Assembly: GCA_033439265.1 (NCBI GenBank)
Contig: JAVTVX010000012.1
Span: forward strand, 32,304,261-32,368,260
DNA: 64,000 nucleotides
DNA from: Dillenia suffruticosa
Taxonomy: Eukaryota > Streptophyta > Magnoliopsida > Dilleniales > Dilleniaceae
Direction of reading: 5' to 3'
Shown: in pieces, positions 39,114-52,900 of the stretch
How positions within the stretch are numbered: the stretch's first letter is position 1
Layout: each line of letters opens with the position of its first letter
Notes under the pieces: model-generated
Told to the model about the DNA's origin: nothing
Database searches by the model: none
Seen by the model: only the letters and a program-made list of their open reading frames with translations
Program-made: the position numbers and the translations under genes

Positions 39114-40471
39114 GTAATTTTTGGCTAGATCTATTTTTCTGAACCTATGTTAAGGCTAATTGATGATAATATATGTACCGTAAAAGTTTCACAGATAAGC
39201 TCTCACCCAGATTCGTTTATGTATATATTTTTTGATCTCCTATAGTGTGCTTATAAAGCCTAAACCTAGGTTTCTGCCTTAAAATGATGATACATGGACA
39301 GGAAAAGTCTAATTGGAACCTGTTCAGGGAAAATTTGTTCATAGGTTCTCTGATCTACCATTATGCATTTAAAATAAATGTCCTTAGATTTTTGAACTCA
39401 CCACTTTCAGAGGCAAGATCTAAAATTAACAAAATATGCGATGGCCGGAAAAAGATTGGGAACCGGATTTTGGTATATGCTGGTTAATTTAGCATTCTCA
39501 AATTATTTTCTGAAAAAAAAGTGAAATTCTCTATAACTGTTAATGTGAAATTCTATGTAACTGTTAAATACATTATTCTATATATATTATATACATACTT
39601 AAAATTTCCCCTCTAGGAATTGAACAATTATATAAGTGTTAACGAAGAACATTGTCCAAAATTGGAAAACGCATTTAGTAAAATATTTTGAAATGTCTTT
39701 TAGATGTAGTCTCCTATGAACTGAAGTGGCTATGTTTAAATTTGCATTTCTATTTCAAAAGTGAAGATGCCTATTCCAATATGTTCCAATAGTGTCAAAT
39801 TTGGCCATAGTAAAAATAAAATATTCTTGGGGGGAAAACACTAAAATGCAAGTCAGTGTGCCAATTTATAATGCCTAAATATTTAAACGCAATCACTCAA
39901 ACAAAAGTAAACAGAAAGCAAGAAAATTTGGGTTGAGATAGGTAAACTCTGAAAATCAGAAGGTGAATGAACATATATAGCAATGAAACAAGCCTCACCT
40001 CGTAGTGTTTATGTTGAGAAATGCTGAACAATCTTGACCCTATTGAGTTCGAGTGAGTTCTCCTGCTTATGATTCAGATGTTTGCTGTACCTGCAGTGCG
40101 TATTTACATGTTATATAGATGCCTAACTCTTAGCTTTACTGCAGATTACACAGTTAAATTCAATATACACACAAACACCATTAAAAGTAGATTCTAAAAA
40201 GATAGGAATGGTGTGTGTGTGTGTACCACACATGCTTGCAAGCACTAGGGAATGCATCTAGATAAATACATAAATACAAGATGCAGTTAGCAATTATTTA
40301 ATTATCAATTCCATCAATTTTTTCACACGTTTCTTGATTCTAATAAATAGGTTATGTGCTATATATTACATTTTATCAATATTAATGTTCACTTGATTTA
40401 CATTCGATATGTATTCTTTTTATATCTTTCCAATATCACCTCCTAGCTGCATAGCATCTCAAAATTCAGTC

Positions 40472-41440
40472 ATGGCTGAAATCACAAGCAAGCGAGAGAA
40501 GGTGCAACAAAAGCCAGAGAGATACCCCACCGATATCCTGCTCTTGATAGTTGACAGACTCCCACTTGAAGATGCTGTGAAAACCACTTGCCTGGCACGT
40601 CCATGGAGAAACGTGTGGAAACATATGACAAGAATACACTTGGATTCTTCTTCATGGAAAGAAGTATCAAGAGATGATATTGTTCCGTATGTCACCAAAG
40701 TTGTCTCTAATCACCAAGGTGATGAGATTAGAGACTTCTTTGTTGAGTTCAATACATCAGATTGGAACTTCGAAAAGCAAGTGAATTTTTGGATTAAATC
40801 TGTAGTGCAGAAAAGAGTTCAACATTTACATCTTAATTGTGATGTTGATGATTGGTGCACAAAATTGGATACCACTTACAGTGTCAGCTATAAGCTAGAC
40901 TCATGCATCTTTAACTGCACATCACTGGTCAGTCTTGAGTTGACATTCTGTCGCCTGGAGTTGCCAGATTCCATGAATTTGCCCAATCTTCAGAAGGTAA
41001 ACTTAAGGTACATGGAGATTACTAGATGGATACTAGAGTCTCTAACTTCCAATGCTCCAGCTCTACAAGAGCTAGTGTTGGAGTGTTGCAATAAACTCCA
41101 TCATCTAGATGTTCTTATCTCACCAAATTCTAAGTTACAAAGACTGATTTTTAAAGAAGATATTCTTGGAATAGATGGAGAGACAAAGATGAAGATTGAT
41201 GCATCAAACATTGTACCGGAGATTGTATTCCTTCAGGGTATTCCTAGGAAGAGGTACAGAATAGAGAATGTATTGAATTGCAAGAAGCTTGTCCTGAATC
41301 TGGATGCAATGCTAGACAAAAGAAATACAGAACTGGGAGAAGAACTATTGCAACCGATAACATATGAACGTCATTTGTTCAATCTCCTTGCGCATTTTAA
41401 CCATGTGGAAGCACTTGAATTGTGCAATTGGAGCATTCAG

Positions 41441-41483
<43 letters not shown>

Positions 41484-42342
41484 AAAACATGAAACAGAAG
41501 CAAAATTTTTTCTACTTGACAAGCTCCAGTCTGATTTGAAATAAATTTAAAGCAATACATGCCACACTTCAGTTCATTTGGCTGCCAACAAACACAAACT
41601 AGGTGAAGAACAACAATAATGAATGCCTAATCCATTGCATGGAGAGCTACATTATCGAAAATCAACAATGAAATCACAAAGAAATTTCTATATTTGCTCT
41701 TGCTAAAGGGATATTTGTTATCTGCAGCTAATTTCCAAAATGAAGATGCGGACATTTGCGACTTTAGATTTTCAGTGCACCAATCTAAAATTGCATACAG
41801 GAGTTCGGAAATGGGAGTTACCAGGGATTGCTTACATGCTAAAGTCTTGCTCTTGCCTTGAGAATCTTCATCTAATCATACCTCCCATGGACAAACAACT
41901 GGTAGGGAACAACATATACTCATGAACTTGATATCTATGTTTCTTTTATGTTCCAACTCTAAGCTGCATTCTGTTCCTGAAACTTCAGATGGTTCATGAC
42001 TTTTCAAAAGGATTGAATTTTGTGGAAACTAAATACTGGAGAAAGATAAAGATCCAAACCAAGCATCACTTTGAGAACCTGAAATTTGTGGAGTATGAAC
42101 AGTCTGCTCCTGATTTCCAAAGAAGCGGGCTTGGATCCTCTGATTTGGCTCACTTCTTTGATGGAAATATCAGTGCAGTGGAGCTTCTCAAATTTCTGAA
42201 CAACAACGCCAGAAATCTAGCCCTCTATGTATTCTCCACCACCAAGAAGCGGCATCAAGTAGCCCGGGAGAATTTTGAAATGTTCCTGACAAGGTACGAG
42301 GAAGTTGGAGGTCTGGAGCCAAGTACTTCCCAACTTCACTAG
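40472..42342 (+). CDS. F-box/LRR-repeat protein, 3 coding exons
   Basis: Exons 40472-41440, 41728-41901 and 41989-42342, all phase 0 with GT-AG borders, give 1497 bp and 498 residues. An F-box lies at about residues 17-60 (YPTDILLLIVDRLPLEDAVKTT, then a WRNVW core). It would bind SKP1 in an SCF ubiquitin ligase. Leucine-rich repeats follow from about residue 120 (SLVSLELTFCRLELPD, LPNLQKVNLRYMEI, ALQELVLECCNKLHHLDVL) and would select the substrate. The C-terminal part (exons 2-3) resembles the tail of plant F-box/FBD/LRR proteins, though a clear FBD motif was not seen. The target is unknown. A 38-base CT tract starts two bases after the exon 1 donor. No frameshift or internal stop. Confidence 0.88.
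41443..41481. repeat. (CT)n microsatellite abutting the F-box exon 1 donor
   Basis: About 19 CT units beginning two bases downstream of the 5' splice site at 41440/41441. Confidence 0.95.
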
Positions 42343-44589
42343 AGTACAAATTTTATTTTCCAATACACATCAGGCAAAACAGTTCTCAGTGTTGCCTTTG
42401 TTCAGTTCAGATTTTGTAACCTATAGTTAATATTTTATATGTACCTTATTCTGAGAGAGAATATTCCCTGCTGTTTTCTTGGAAACAGATTTGAGAATCA
42501 TAATAAGACTTGGTCCAGACCTTGCTTCTCAAAATCTACAAGTTTTTTGAAGCCCCTATAACCGGTCCCCTGGTTGGCAATACAAGGATGTTCATGAAGA
42601 GTATTTTTCCCCAACAAAACACCAAATTTCACAACAAGAGTTGGCCCTCAGAGACAAGGATCAAGGAATTAGAATAGCTAATTACAATCTAGTTCTTCGG
42701 AGAATAGTGGCCAGTGCACCAGAAGTACAATCTAAATAAAAACAATAAAAAGATACATGGTCTTCTCCAATCGAAAACCATTAAGCTGACAGGTTGAAAT
42801 GGGGGGGTGGTCTCACACTGGACAATACATGGTCTAGCTTAGAGAAACCATTTTCTTGGCCATTAGAGAAGTACGATATGTCAATGTGGGACATAATTGA
42901 ATGCTCACAAGAATTGCCGGTGTGTTTACTACTAGACAGAGGGAAGTTGACTCTCCCTAATAAACACCAAAATGCCTCATTTACAATATGCAAGCCTCTC
43001 ATTTCAGCAACCTAAATGTGTAAAAGTCAGCTTATAAATTTCAACTAAAAGAGAGACCACAAATGAAGTTATTTTAGAATATAGGTCTATTCGGACCATA
43101 AATGGTTGGCATCCACCTGGCCTCCCCATTGGCTTTTAAAATTTAGAAGCATTAAGGGAGAGAAGTGGCACAAGTGATTGGGTGTTATTAGCAACACTTG
43201 TGTTTAAGATAAACTAAATCTCCCAAAATGACCCATAAGGTGGAAGGTAAGCCCAATCCTCAAGATAGGATCCCAAATGCTCGTGATGAGTGTGACATGA
43301 CCTTAAATTGGTTTGTTGGATCATTAAAATAATAAGCGAAGCTCAATTAATCACTTTAATGGACCAACTTTTACTATGATTATTCTAAATATGTATTTTC
43401 TTTAGTCTCTCTTCCCTTTCAACTCCTCCAAATTGATAGTTGAAGCAATCTTTTGTGACTCCCTTTCACCTCTTTACTTTTTCCTAACTTAAGGTTGCAT
43501 ATCCTATCTAACCTCTTACTAATCTAAATGGTTAACATACCTATGGCCCTAGTTTTGGAGGACGTATTTGGAATCTTGGACATCTCTCTCATCATTTAAG
43601 GATCCATGGTTTTCTTGACTCCTTGTGGCACAAAAGTGTATTTTTGCCGAACCAACATTATGCAGGGAGTAGAGAATACTTCAAGAAGAGGAGCATCCCT
43701 TTCTTGAGAAACAGGAACAGCACAAAAGTGGGGGTGTGAAGAAATGCTGAATGTAAGAAATTCTGGTTTTGGGCTGTTTAGTTGTTCACATTTTGAGTTG
43801 ATCCTAGATTTGAAATTTGATAAGTGACAGAGGTCGGGTTGGTCCCTCAAAATAATTGAACGAATCCAACCTAGATCAAGTTGCATCCAGGGAAAAATAT
43901 CATGAATAAAGGCCAGCTAGTTCAAGACAAAAGGTGAATCTAAGTTGAGTCCAAATTAATTGGTCACAAAATGAATATCACACCTACTAAACCTTGTTTC
44001 CAGTCACCCAACATAAATATTAATTGCATATTAACCCATTCCCCAGATTCAAAAGTTCAAAAGTAATCAGCATGAGTATTCAAGGGCAGAAGCTAAAAGA
44101 ATGAAATAACATCAGAATGCATATGCAACCTGACATGTTAATCGTCAAAGATGCGCTCATAGAAAAGTTTATGAATTTGAAAAACTGCCACTTAGAAACT
44201 TGTTCACATTCCAAAATTTAAAAAAATAAATAAACAAATAAAAAATATTGGGAAGATCCAGATAAGAAAAAAGAAAATCATGATCTTATATACCACCTTG
44301 ATAAAATGAAACTGAAATTTTTATAATGAAGTTTGACTAAGCACATGACAAACCTATATTGATTTAATGTTGCTTTGGGGAAAAAAGGGCAGAAGAGCCA
44401 AGACATCAAATAGAAGACCAATCCTTAGTAAAATGAGGTGAAACCACTATTGGACTGGCATTAATGGACAGTTTTGAGGAGTGGTACAGTAAAGGAAGAA
44501 GATCAAAGAGCACAAAAATAAAGTGATTAACAACCAAAGTAACATAACTACATTTTCTTTGAAACAATTGACACACAACCCGTAAAATT
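42343..44589. other. 3' flank and intergenic, no coding gene recognised
   Basis: Plus-strand 3' UTR of the F-box gene near 42343-42500. A minus-strand acceptor-like acatttag before 43009 precedes an open stretch that ends near 42781. The open frame at 43596-43886 (minus) has no recognisable family. Confidence 0.4.
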
Positions 44590-45895
44590 GGCATTTTCTC
44601 TACAATTCTTCCTGCCAACAAAAAATCAAACAATAGAACACAACAAACACATTTTTGCTGCACAATCCAACAAGACCCATCAAAGAAAACATTAACTTGG
44701 ACAGGAATAAAATGAATTAAGAATCAAATAGACAACAGTAAAGAAAATAATTAACCATCTTAATAGCTCTTTCTCTTAAACCACTGGTTCCCATTATGTC
44801 AAATCAAACAATAGAACATCATATTCACATTTTTCTCCCAAACCCATTATTAAAATAAATAAATAAATAAATAACTTGGACAAGAATTGATTGAATAACC
44901 AAACTTATATAACTACATCTTCTTTGAAACATTTGACAACACAAAAGCAATGAAATGGCTCATTTATTTTAAACCACATATCATTAACATAAATTAAACA
45001 ATAGAATATCATATTCATATTTTTCTCAAAACCCATTATAAAGAATATTAACTTGGACAAGAATTGGCTAATTAACCAAAGTAATATAACTACATTCGCT
45101 TTGAAATCTTTGATACACAACCCTGAAATGGCTCATTTCTTTTAAACTAACCACCGTTAGCGCAAATTAAACAATAGAACAGCATATTCATAGTTTTTCT
45201 GCAAAACCCATTATAGAAAACATTAACTAGGACAAGAATTTAATGTCAAATACATGAAATCGCCATTTGGGGCTGTTTGTATTGAATAGGAAAGGAAATT
45301 AACACAAAGAAATCTCAACCTTGTCCTTCAATTCGACTATAACCAAGAATTGGTTAAATAACCAAAGTAATATACCTACATTCTCTTTGAAATCTTTGAT
45401 ACACAACCCTGAAATGGCTCATTTCTGTTAAACTGACCACTGTTAGCGCAAATTAAACAATAGAACACCATATTCATAGTTTTTCTGCAAAACCCATTAT
45501 AGAAAACATTAACTAGGACAAGAATTTAATGTCAAATACATGAAATCGCCATTTGGGGCTGTTTGTATTGAATAGGAAAGGAAATTAACACAAAGAAATC
45601 TCAACCTTGTCCTTCAATTCGACTATAACCAAGAATTGGTTAAATAACCAAAGTAATATACCTACATTCTCTTTGAAATCTTTGATACACAAGCCTGAAA
45701 TGGCTCATTTCTTTTAAACTGACCACCGTTAGCGCAAATTAAACAATAGAACACCATATTCATTTTTTTTTTCCGCAAACCCATTATAGAAAACATTTAC
45801 CAGGACAAGAATTATTTGGGGCTATTTGTATTGAATAGGAAAGGAAATTAACACAAAGAAATCTCAACCTTTTCCTTCAATTCGACTATACCAAT
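44590..45895. repeat. Nested tandem array, period 173-190 bp expanding to 286 bp
   Basis: The landmark aaacaatagaa recurs before 45002, 45175, 45461 and 45747, with weaker copies near 44633 and 44812. Spacing is about 173-190 bp for the early units and exactly 286 bp for the later two. The longer unit carries an extra segment of about 110 bp (taatgtcaaatacatgaaat to gactataaccaag). The last unit lacks the first part of that insert and stops near 45895. The 286-bp copies differ at only a few positions. Confidence 0.88.
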
Positions 45896-47870
45896 ATACA
45901 ATCAGAAAAGTCCCAAAATGAATAAGTAAATAAATAAATTCACAATAACCCATATTAGGAATAGGTTGTAGAGTAACAGACCTGATCGTTTTCGGTTGCA
46001 TACAAAGGTAAAAGTACTGGAACTTTGCTTCGGGGGGGGGGGGGGTTTGATTTTGAGATCTCTGGCTTGGGCTTCCTAGTGGCAAATGAACCAGAGGTTT
46101 AAGATATCTTTGATTTGGACCCCCTGGAAACCTTCAAGAATTGGTCAGAAGGGTTAGGCTTTATTTTGTTACTTTTAAAGAGTTTTTCATCGAATTCCAT
46201 ATATATGTAAATACGAGTGATTTTTTAACAATTTTATTTCTGAACCTAATGAAATTAAGAATCCGCTGTTGATATCATTAGTAATACCATAATTTATATA
46301 TCTGTTTTTCCAAAAAATAAAAATAAAAATCTTTTCTTTTTAGTGAATTGTAGGAGAGAAAATATTTAAAGTCTTAATTTTGTGGTCCACTGGCTTTAAA
46401 CTAATATGGTAAAACAAGATGAAAGAAAAAATTTTTAAAATAAATGTCTTATATATTTAGAAAAAGAAAATATGAATAAAATTGGTTTTTATAAAAAGAA
46501 AAAATTAATGTATTTACTTTTAGAGAGAAGAATTAAGTTTTGTTTTTTTAGAGAGAGATAATTTAATATGGCTGTGTTTAAAGGGAAAAAATGAATTAAA
46601 TCAATTTTTTTAGATAGAAAAAAACTATTATATTTAATTTTAGATAGAGAAAAATTAAATTTATTTTTTTAGAAAAAAAAAGTTAAAATAAAAACGTGGG
46701 AGAGCATACCAACTAAATTTCTTTTATTGAGAAAAAATTAATGTAGAGAGATAAAAACTTTTATAGCTTAGGCATAGGAGTAGTTGATAAATCAATGTCT
46801 TTGTAGCAGTTCAACTCCAACAATTAAATGAGCCATTTTTTTTTTTTTTTATGGCCGGTCTGGGGATTTCAAACATATATTCTGAATTAGGGGTGAAAAT
46901 GAGTCGAATTGATTTGAACTGAGCTGATGGTAGCTTAAGTTCGATTCAATTAAATTTTGTGTAAGTTATAACTCGATTTATTTTTTATGAGTTATTTTTT
47001 GGTCAGATTTGGTGCATACCAAATTCACAAGTGGTTCAATTTGATTCTTGAGTTCCCATATATAAATCTAATTAAATTTCTAAACGAAATATTCAAATTA
47101 GAGAATCGATAAAAATTCAAATATAAAATAAAATCAAAATAAATATTCAAAATATCATAAGAAGGAACTTTCAAAATAAAATGCATATAATTAATTTTAA
47201 TAAATATTATAAATTAAATTACAATATATATATATCGAGTAATATCAAGAACCAAATAAATCAAACATCATTTAATTCGGACTTGGCTCATATTAGAGGT
47301 AAAAAGTATACGTCATGAATTTGTTCATGAATTTGATTTTTTTAATTCAATTATCGATGATGAACTGTTCATAAATTAATTAAACTCATTTTATTCATGA
47401 CCATAGAGTACCTAATAAAATTCTTTGCTCTTGTAACTATAATCACATGAATGCAAATGTACTATTAGTGAGTGAATCTCGATCTTTATATAATTTAGTA
47501 ATACAATTTCTTCTCTCCCAATCTGATGATTTTATATTCAAATTCTTGTAAAAAAAATAATTAGTGAGTGAATGTCAATCTATTAACCTTTTGTGCGCAA
47601 GTAGTTTTATTTTTCTATTCTTCTTCAAGCATGGAATCCTCGAGTGTGCATACCCAAAAAGCCCACAAGTAATTTTGAAGAGTAGCCTTTTCAAATCTTG
47701 TTGAATTTGGAAATTACCTCAAAAACGAATACTTACAACTATAAATAATGTTGAGCCAATCCCTCAATTGTACAGGGGAAAGATGAATAATTTGTTATTT
47801 TGATAGATTTTAATAGGTTAAAAAAGAATATTGAAATTCAGAACGGGTTTAAAAATTCAAAATTTTAAAT
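45896..47870. other. Intergenic, low complexity
   Basis: A G14 homopolymer lies at 46033-46046. A leader-like minus-strand block (46100 to 45982) ends in acgatcag followed by gtctgtta. Farther right is A/T-rich DNA with several ttttagagagaaa-like repeats between 46370 and 46760. No coding region supported. Confidence 0.4.
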
Positions 47871-48334
47871 AGAATGATATCAATATACTTACAACAAAAC
47901 TATAACATAGAACAATTTCAAATACATGATGAGAAGAAAGACATTACCCCATTATATATAAAGAATCATGACTCAAACCGAAATCAGACTTTGAGTCGAT
48001 CCAAAAAGGTAACCCTAGATTTTGGACACTCCCTTGCATACAAGACCAAGGCCACCCATCTAATGGAAGAGGCAATCGATGGGATCCGTGTCTTTGATTA
48101 CCTTAGGTTCCATAAGAATTTTGGACCAGAGGGGTGAGTTCCTTTAGAAAGCCAATTGTACCTATACAAGGACCTTCCACATCCTTGACTTCTCCTCCCT
48201 GACGGAAATAACCCATCCTAAGGGAGGAAATGATGCCCGAAATACCGAGTTAACATCATCCCTTTTAGATTCCAGGAACTAATACAAGGAAGTCGGGTCT
48301 CCATCTCATGAACTATGGAATCATCAAATCAATA
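47871..48334 (+). other. Unrecognised moderately GC-rich segment, possible transposon remnant
   Basis: An 87-codon open frame (47874-48137) and the following 150 bases have a more even base composition than their AT-rich surroundings. No domain was recognised; the isolation within AT-rich DNA suggests an inserted fragment. Confidence 0.25.
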
Positions 48335-48515
48335 TTTTTTTTTGTTATATCGACCGATATTCAAAATTATGATTTGATTAATCCGATTTAAATGTTTATC
48401 GGGTCTATTTTAGAGAATAACTTTTCAAATTTAGTTTTTTTTATTTGTAAATTTATAATTTGAGATTTAATTAAAATATTTAATATTTTTATTCACTATA
48501 CTGTTGAAAAATTTT
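48335..48515 (-). mobile_element. SINE-like element (dispersed family)
   Basis: T run, atcgaccgatattcaaaatt, gattaatccgatttaaatg and ctattttagagaataac, then atttgagatttaatt and cactatactgttgaa. Same order as the reference copy at 34597-34780, minus strand. Confidence 0.6.
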
Positions 48516-49966
48516 AAAATATTACAACTTTAAATATTATATCAATTCACAAAAAACACTAAAAATTAAATTACAATCAATATAAAAAAACTCACAAGAA
48601 ATATCTTGTCGAACCAAAAAATCAACAATGAAATTATCAGATATAAGTACATAAGAATTTAAAACCGAACTCGAACTGAAATTAATCTATCAATTTCACT
48701 TTCATGGTCGAAAATCTTAATCACCCACGAGAGTACCCATACACATACACACATAAGTAGAATACAAGTTTTAACTATTTTATTTCAATTGAAAAATAGT
48801 ATAAATAAAATAAAACAAAATAAGTTAATAAAAATAAAAAATTTTCAAATATTATCCTAATCAAATAAAACAAATAATATTGGTTATTGTGTTCTTTTTA
48901 CGATTTAATGCAGAGGTAAGTCAATTTGGATTAAATGTTATTTTCCTTCTTGAGTAAGCATAAAAGTCCTCCCAATTTGTTGGAGAATTTTATGAAAGTT
49001 GGGAAATTTCAAAAAATAAAATAATTATTGCCTAAATAAATATCTGGAAAAAGACAAGACTCCAATCACTTGCAACACAACGAAAAATTCAACGCTGTCA
49101 ATTTCAGTTTCCAAAAATAGAAAGCAAAAGGCATCCTCAACAAGCCGAGGCTCTATCCGACAGACCAACAACACCAAATCTAGGGTCCACAGTTTCTATT
49201 TCTTGCACACACACGGATGAAATCTGAGCCGTCCGATTTCTCCATCTGGGTTTCAATCATGTGTGCATGCGCACTCCCAGGTTTGTGGAGACACGTACAA
49301 ACGAGAAGCTAAGATCGGACCATGAACTATGAAGCATGAAATATTTGAAATAACAAAATTTATCAAAAATTTATTTAAATATATATAACTTATTATCATT
49401 ATTATAATTTTTTATAAATAATTTATTTTTACTTCTCTCTTTTCATTATTTTTATTTTTATTTTTTTATTTTTTATATTTATATTTTTTAATTTTAAATT
49501 TATATTATTTTTTATTATTTTTCTCTCCTTTCTCTCCTCTATTGATCCATCGTATAACCATTTTTTTAAGGAAAATGCCATTTATTGCATAGTGTTGCAT
49601 TTTTAATTTTTCATTTTATTTTATTTTATCTAATATTATATTTATTTACGTAAAATACTATTTAAATAAAATTAGGAGATATTAAATTCTATAAACTTTT
49701 TTAAATTATTTTTATTTTTATTTTTTCCTTTTTGAAATTAGGTTTTCTTGTTTCGACAAACATGGCCTAATTAACTCACCTTCACGGGAAAGGAAACGGA
49801 AAAACTCATCAAGGCGAACAGTCGCACATTACTCTCTCTCTATGAGCTTCAATGGCTAATTCGCTTAAAATCAACTTCGAAAGCGCAATACGATGAAGCG
49901 AGAACCTCCGTGGACGAAAACCCTTGAAATCAACATCACGGAGTTGTTCTTGTTCAGAGCAAAGCG
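48516..49966. other. Intergenic and 5' flank of the PCF11-like gene
   Basis: AT-rich with T runs near 49440-49530. GC content rises from about 49740 and a small CT tract (49833-49841) precedes the ATG at 49967, consistent with promoter and leader. No TATA box stands out. Confidence 0.5.
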
Positions 49967-52900
49967 ATGGCTAGTGACGTATTACAGAAGCCGACGACGG
50001 CGTCAATTGCCGATAGATTTAGGGCTCTGTTGAAGGAGAGAGAAGACGAAATTAGAGGGGTTTTGTCACTTGAGGATATCGACGATGCTCCTGTTTTAAC
50101 TACTGACGAGATTGTGAGGGTTTACGAAGTAGTTTTGTCGGAACTCACTACCAATTCGAAGCCTATTATTACGGACCTTACAATAATTGCCGGTGAGCAG
50201 AGAGAGCATGGTGAGGGAATTGCTGATGCGATTTGTGCTCGGATTTGTGAGGTTCGTTTTCTGTGTTTTTTTAGGGTTTTTTATTTTTTATTTTTTTTGA
50301 ATGAATTGTTGCAGTATTTGTTATTTGGTTGTTAAATTTGTATTCTTTAGTGATAGGGCTCAGTTGAAATGTGTGAATTTTGTTTTCCTGTCGTTTTTGG
50401 TTTTGTGATTTTGCAAGATGGTTCTCGCTCCCTCTCCCCTTTCCGTCTGTTCGTCCGTCCCTCTCTCTCTTCCTTGCCCCTCTCCCTTGTGATGGGGAAT
50501 TTGATAGTTCAAGAGAATTGGTTTTTTGTAGGGTTTATGTGTTGGAAAAATTGCGCAATGGAAATTTGGGTGGTGGAAGAATGTAAAATTCGTATAAGGA
50601 ATAAGTTATTCACTTAGTGGTGGTGTAATTTGAATGAACAATGTTGAGAGAAATTAAGTGTGGGGATCATTTTTCAGTTTTTGTTTATTTTTTAAATGAC
50701 TTTTTTGCAGTATTTGTTGTTTTGGTGCGTTAAAGGTAATTTTGTGCTGGGGTTTAGTTGAAATCGTGTGAATCTTGTTTTTTATTGTTGTTTTTGTTCA
50801 TTTTTTGAGATCTTGTATTTTTTTGGTCTCTTCTTGTGGAATTGCTTGTGTAAGAGAATTGGAGAAAGGTAATGGTCCTTTTAGGGTTTATGTGTTGGAA
50901 AAGGCAATGCAGAATCCAAGTGTGGAATTTGTTGTAAATTGAATGAACTGTGATGAGAGAGTTGAAAGAAGTGTGGCGGGTCAATAATGATGTTTATTTT
51001 CAAAATCTTGAAAATTTGTGCTTGGGTTTTAGTCATACCTTTCTAGACTTTGCCACAAGCACCTGTGTTGCAATCTGTGTAGTTTTGAGAAATTCATCCT
51101 TCAAAAATGAGGTTGCCCTTTGAAATTAATCTTACTAAAATCGAAGGTTTTTGCTTTATTAATGAGTATAGGCATTATAACCCTTCGTAAGCAAGTATAG
51201 AGAACTCCGAACAGCCCATCAACCAAATGCTCTGAACTTATTAAGAATGGGATTTTCTGACTTGTGTTGTATTGTCTCCCAAGACCGAAAGTGCACCCAT
51301 CTTCCCTTGGCAGCGCAATTTTGAAGAATTGATTCAATCAATTGGCATATAGCTCATATAAACATGTGACTGCTACATTGCAATCAAGCATTCTCTCTCC
51401 TGAGATATAATCTGTGTTTTTCTTTCTTCAGGTTGACAGGTTGTAGCATTATAGTGTTGTTTTATTTGGATTTGCCATCAAGGTTTTAGTTGGTGCTTTT
51501 GAAGTATGAAATGTATTTTGGTGTTCCAAGATTGAGTTTTAAACTTCCTAGATAGGTGCAATGCCTAAAACACAGTCTTGCATGCCCACTCAGCATCAAG
51601 GAATTCTGGATAAATGAACTATTTTGAATTAGTAAGGTTCCACTACAAATCTAGAATGTAGTGATGGGAGTTTTGGCTTGTGACATTTTTCTAACTTCCC
51701 TTGTGCAAAATTGAAGGAGTTAAGCATTCGAAATTTCACTCAAGAGTTTAAGAATAAGCTAGTCAGGTGAGAGGGATAATACTAGTTACATATGGGGCTC
51801 AGATTTAACTCTTTCTTATTGAACTATTAGATTATCTTTTATATTGCTTGGTGCCAAGCAACTCTGCCTATCTGTATGCTGGTTCCAAACTCGGTTTAAG
51901 GAAGAGGGTTGCATTAGGTTGGCAGCCAGCATAAAATTCTGCTGAACATTCATGGGTATGGATCAGACACATATATCGTGAAGGCTAGGATGTCACCGTC
52001 ATGTGATGGACTACATCTTCCGAGGTGTAGTGTTAGAGCAAGGGGTGCCTATTGCCACTGGGTATGGTTCCAAATATACAAGGGTTTTTATCATGGACGG
52101 GTGCAGATAGGGTAGCTGGGCCAGGAGAAACAAGATTAGAGTAGTTGGTTAGAATGTAGACCCTTGGCAGGTAAGAGAATGGAATTAGTTGACACAGTGA
52201 GTAGAAGAAGAATCAAAATAATTTGCTTACAAGAAATCAAACGCATGGGAGAAGAATCTAGGGAGACTCTGGAGAGGGGGCTTTAAGTTTTGATGTTCAG
52301 CCAAGGACAAACACAGATATGGAGTAGGAATTTTAATTGATCTGAATTTTAATAATAAGGTTGTGTAAATAACACGCAAAGGGGATTGGATAATTCTAGT
52401 GAAACTACTGTCAGCACAACAGATAATTAACATCATTACTGCATATGCCTCAAAAATAGGTGTTGATGGGATGTAAGGTGACAAAATTTCGGAAGATTTA
52501 GGTTTGATTGTTCAACTTGAGTCCGTTGGATAAAAGTTATTAAGGTGGAGTTCAAATTCGATAGAAATTAAATTGGGAACAAATGAGCATGTAATCAAAA
52601 TGGATATGGCTACACAGGAGAAATGATCTTGGTAGTGCTATTTTAGGTTTTGCAGTTGTTATGATTTAGTTATTGTTAATATTTGGTTTGAAAAGAGAGG
52701 TGGATATCTTATAACCTTTAAAAGTGGTGTAGGAGTTTGCTACATAGATTATTTTCTTACCAGAAAGTTAGATTAAATAATTTGCAAAAACTGTAAAGCA
52801 ATACTAGGTGACAGTTTAACGGTTTAATATAGATTAGTGGTACTACATCTTGGTACTAGGAGATGGATAAAAACTTGTTATGGAAATGGTAAGAGTAAAA

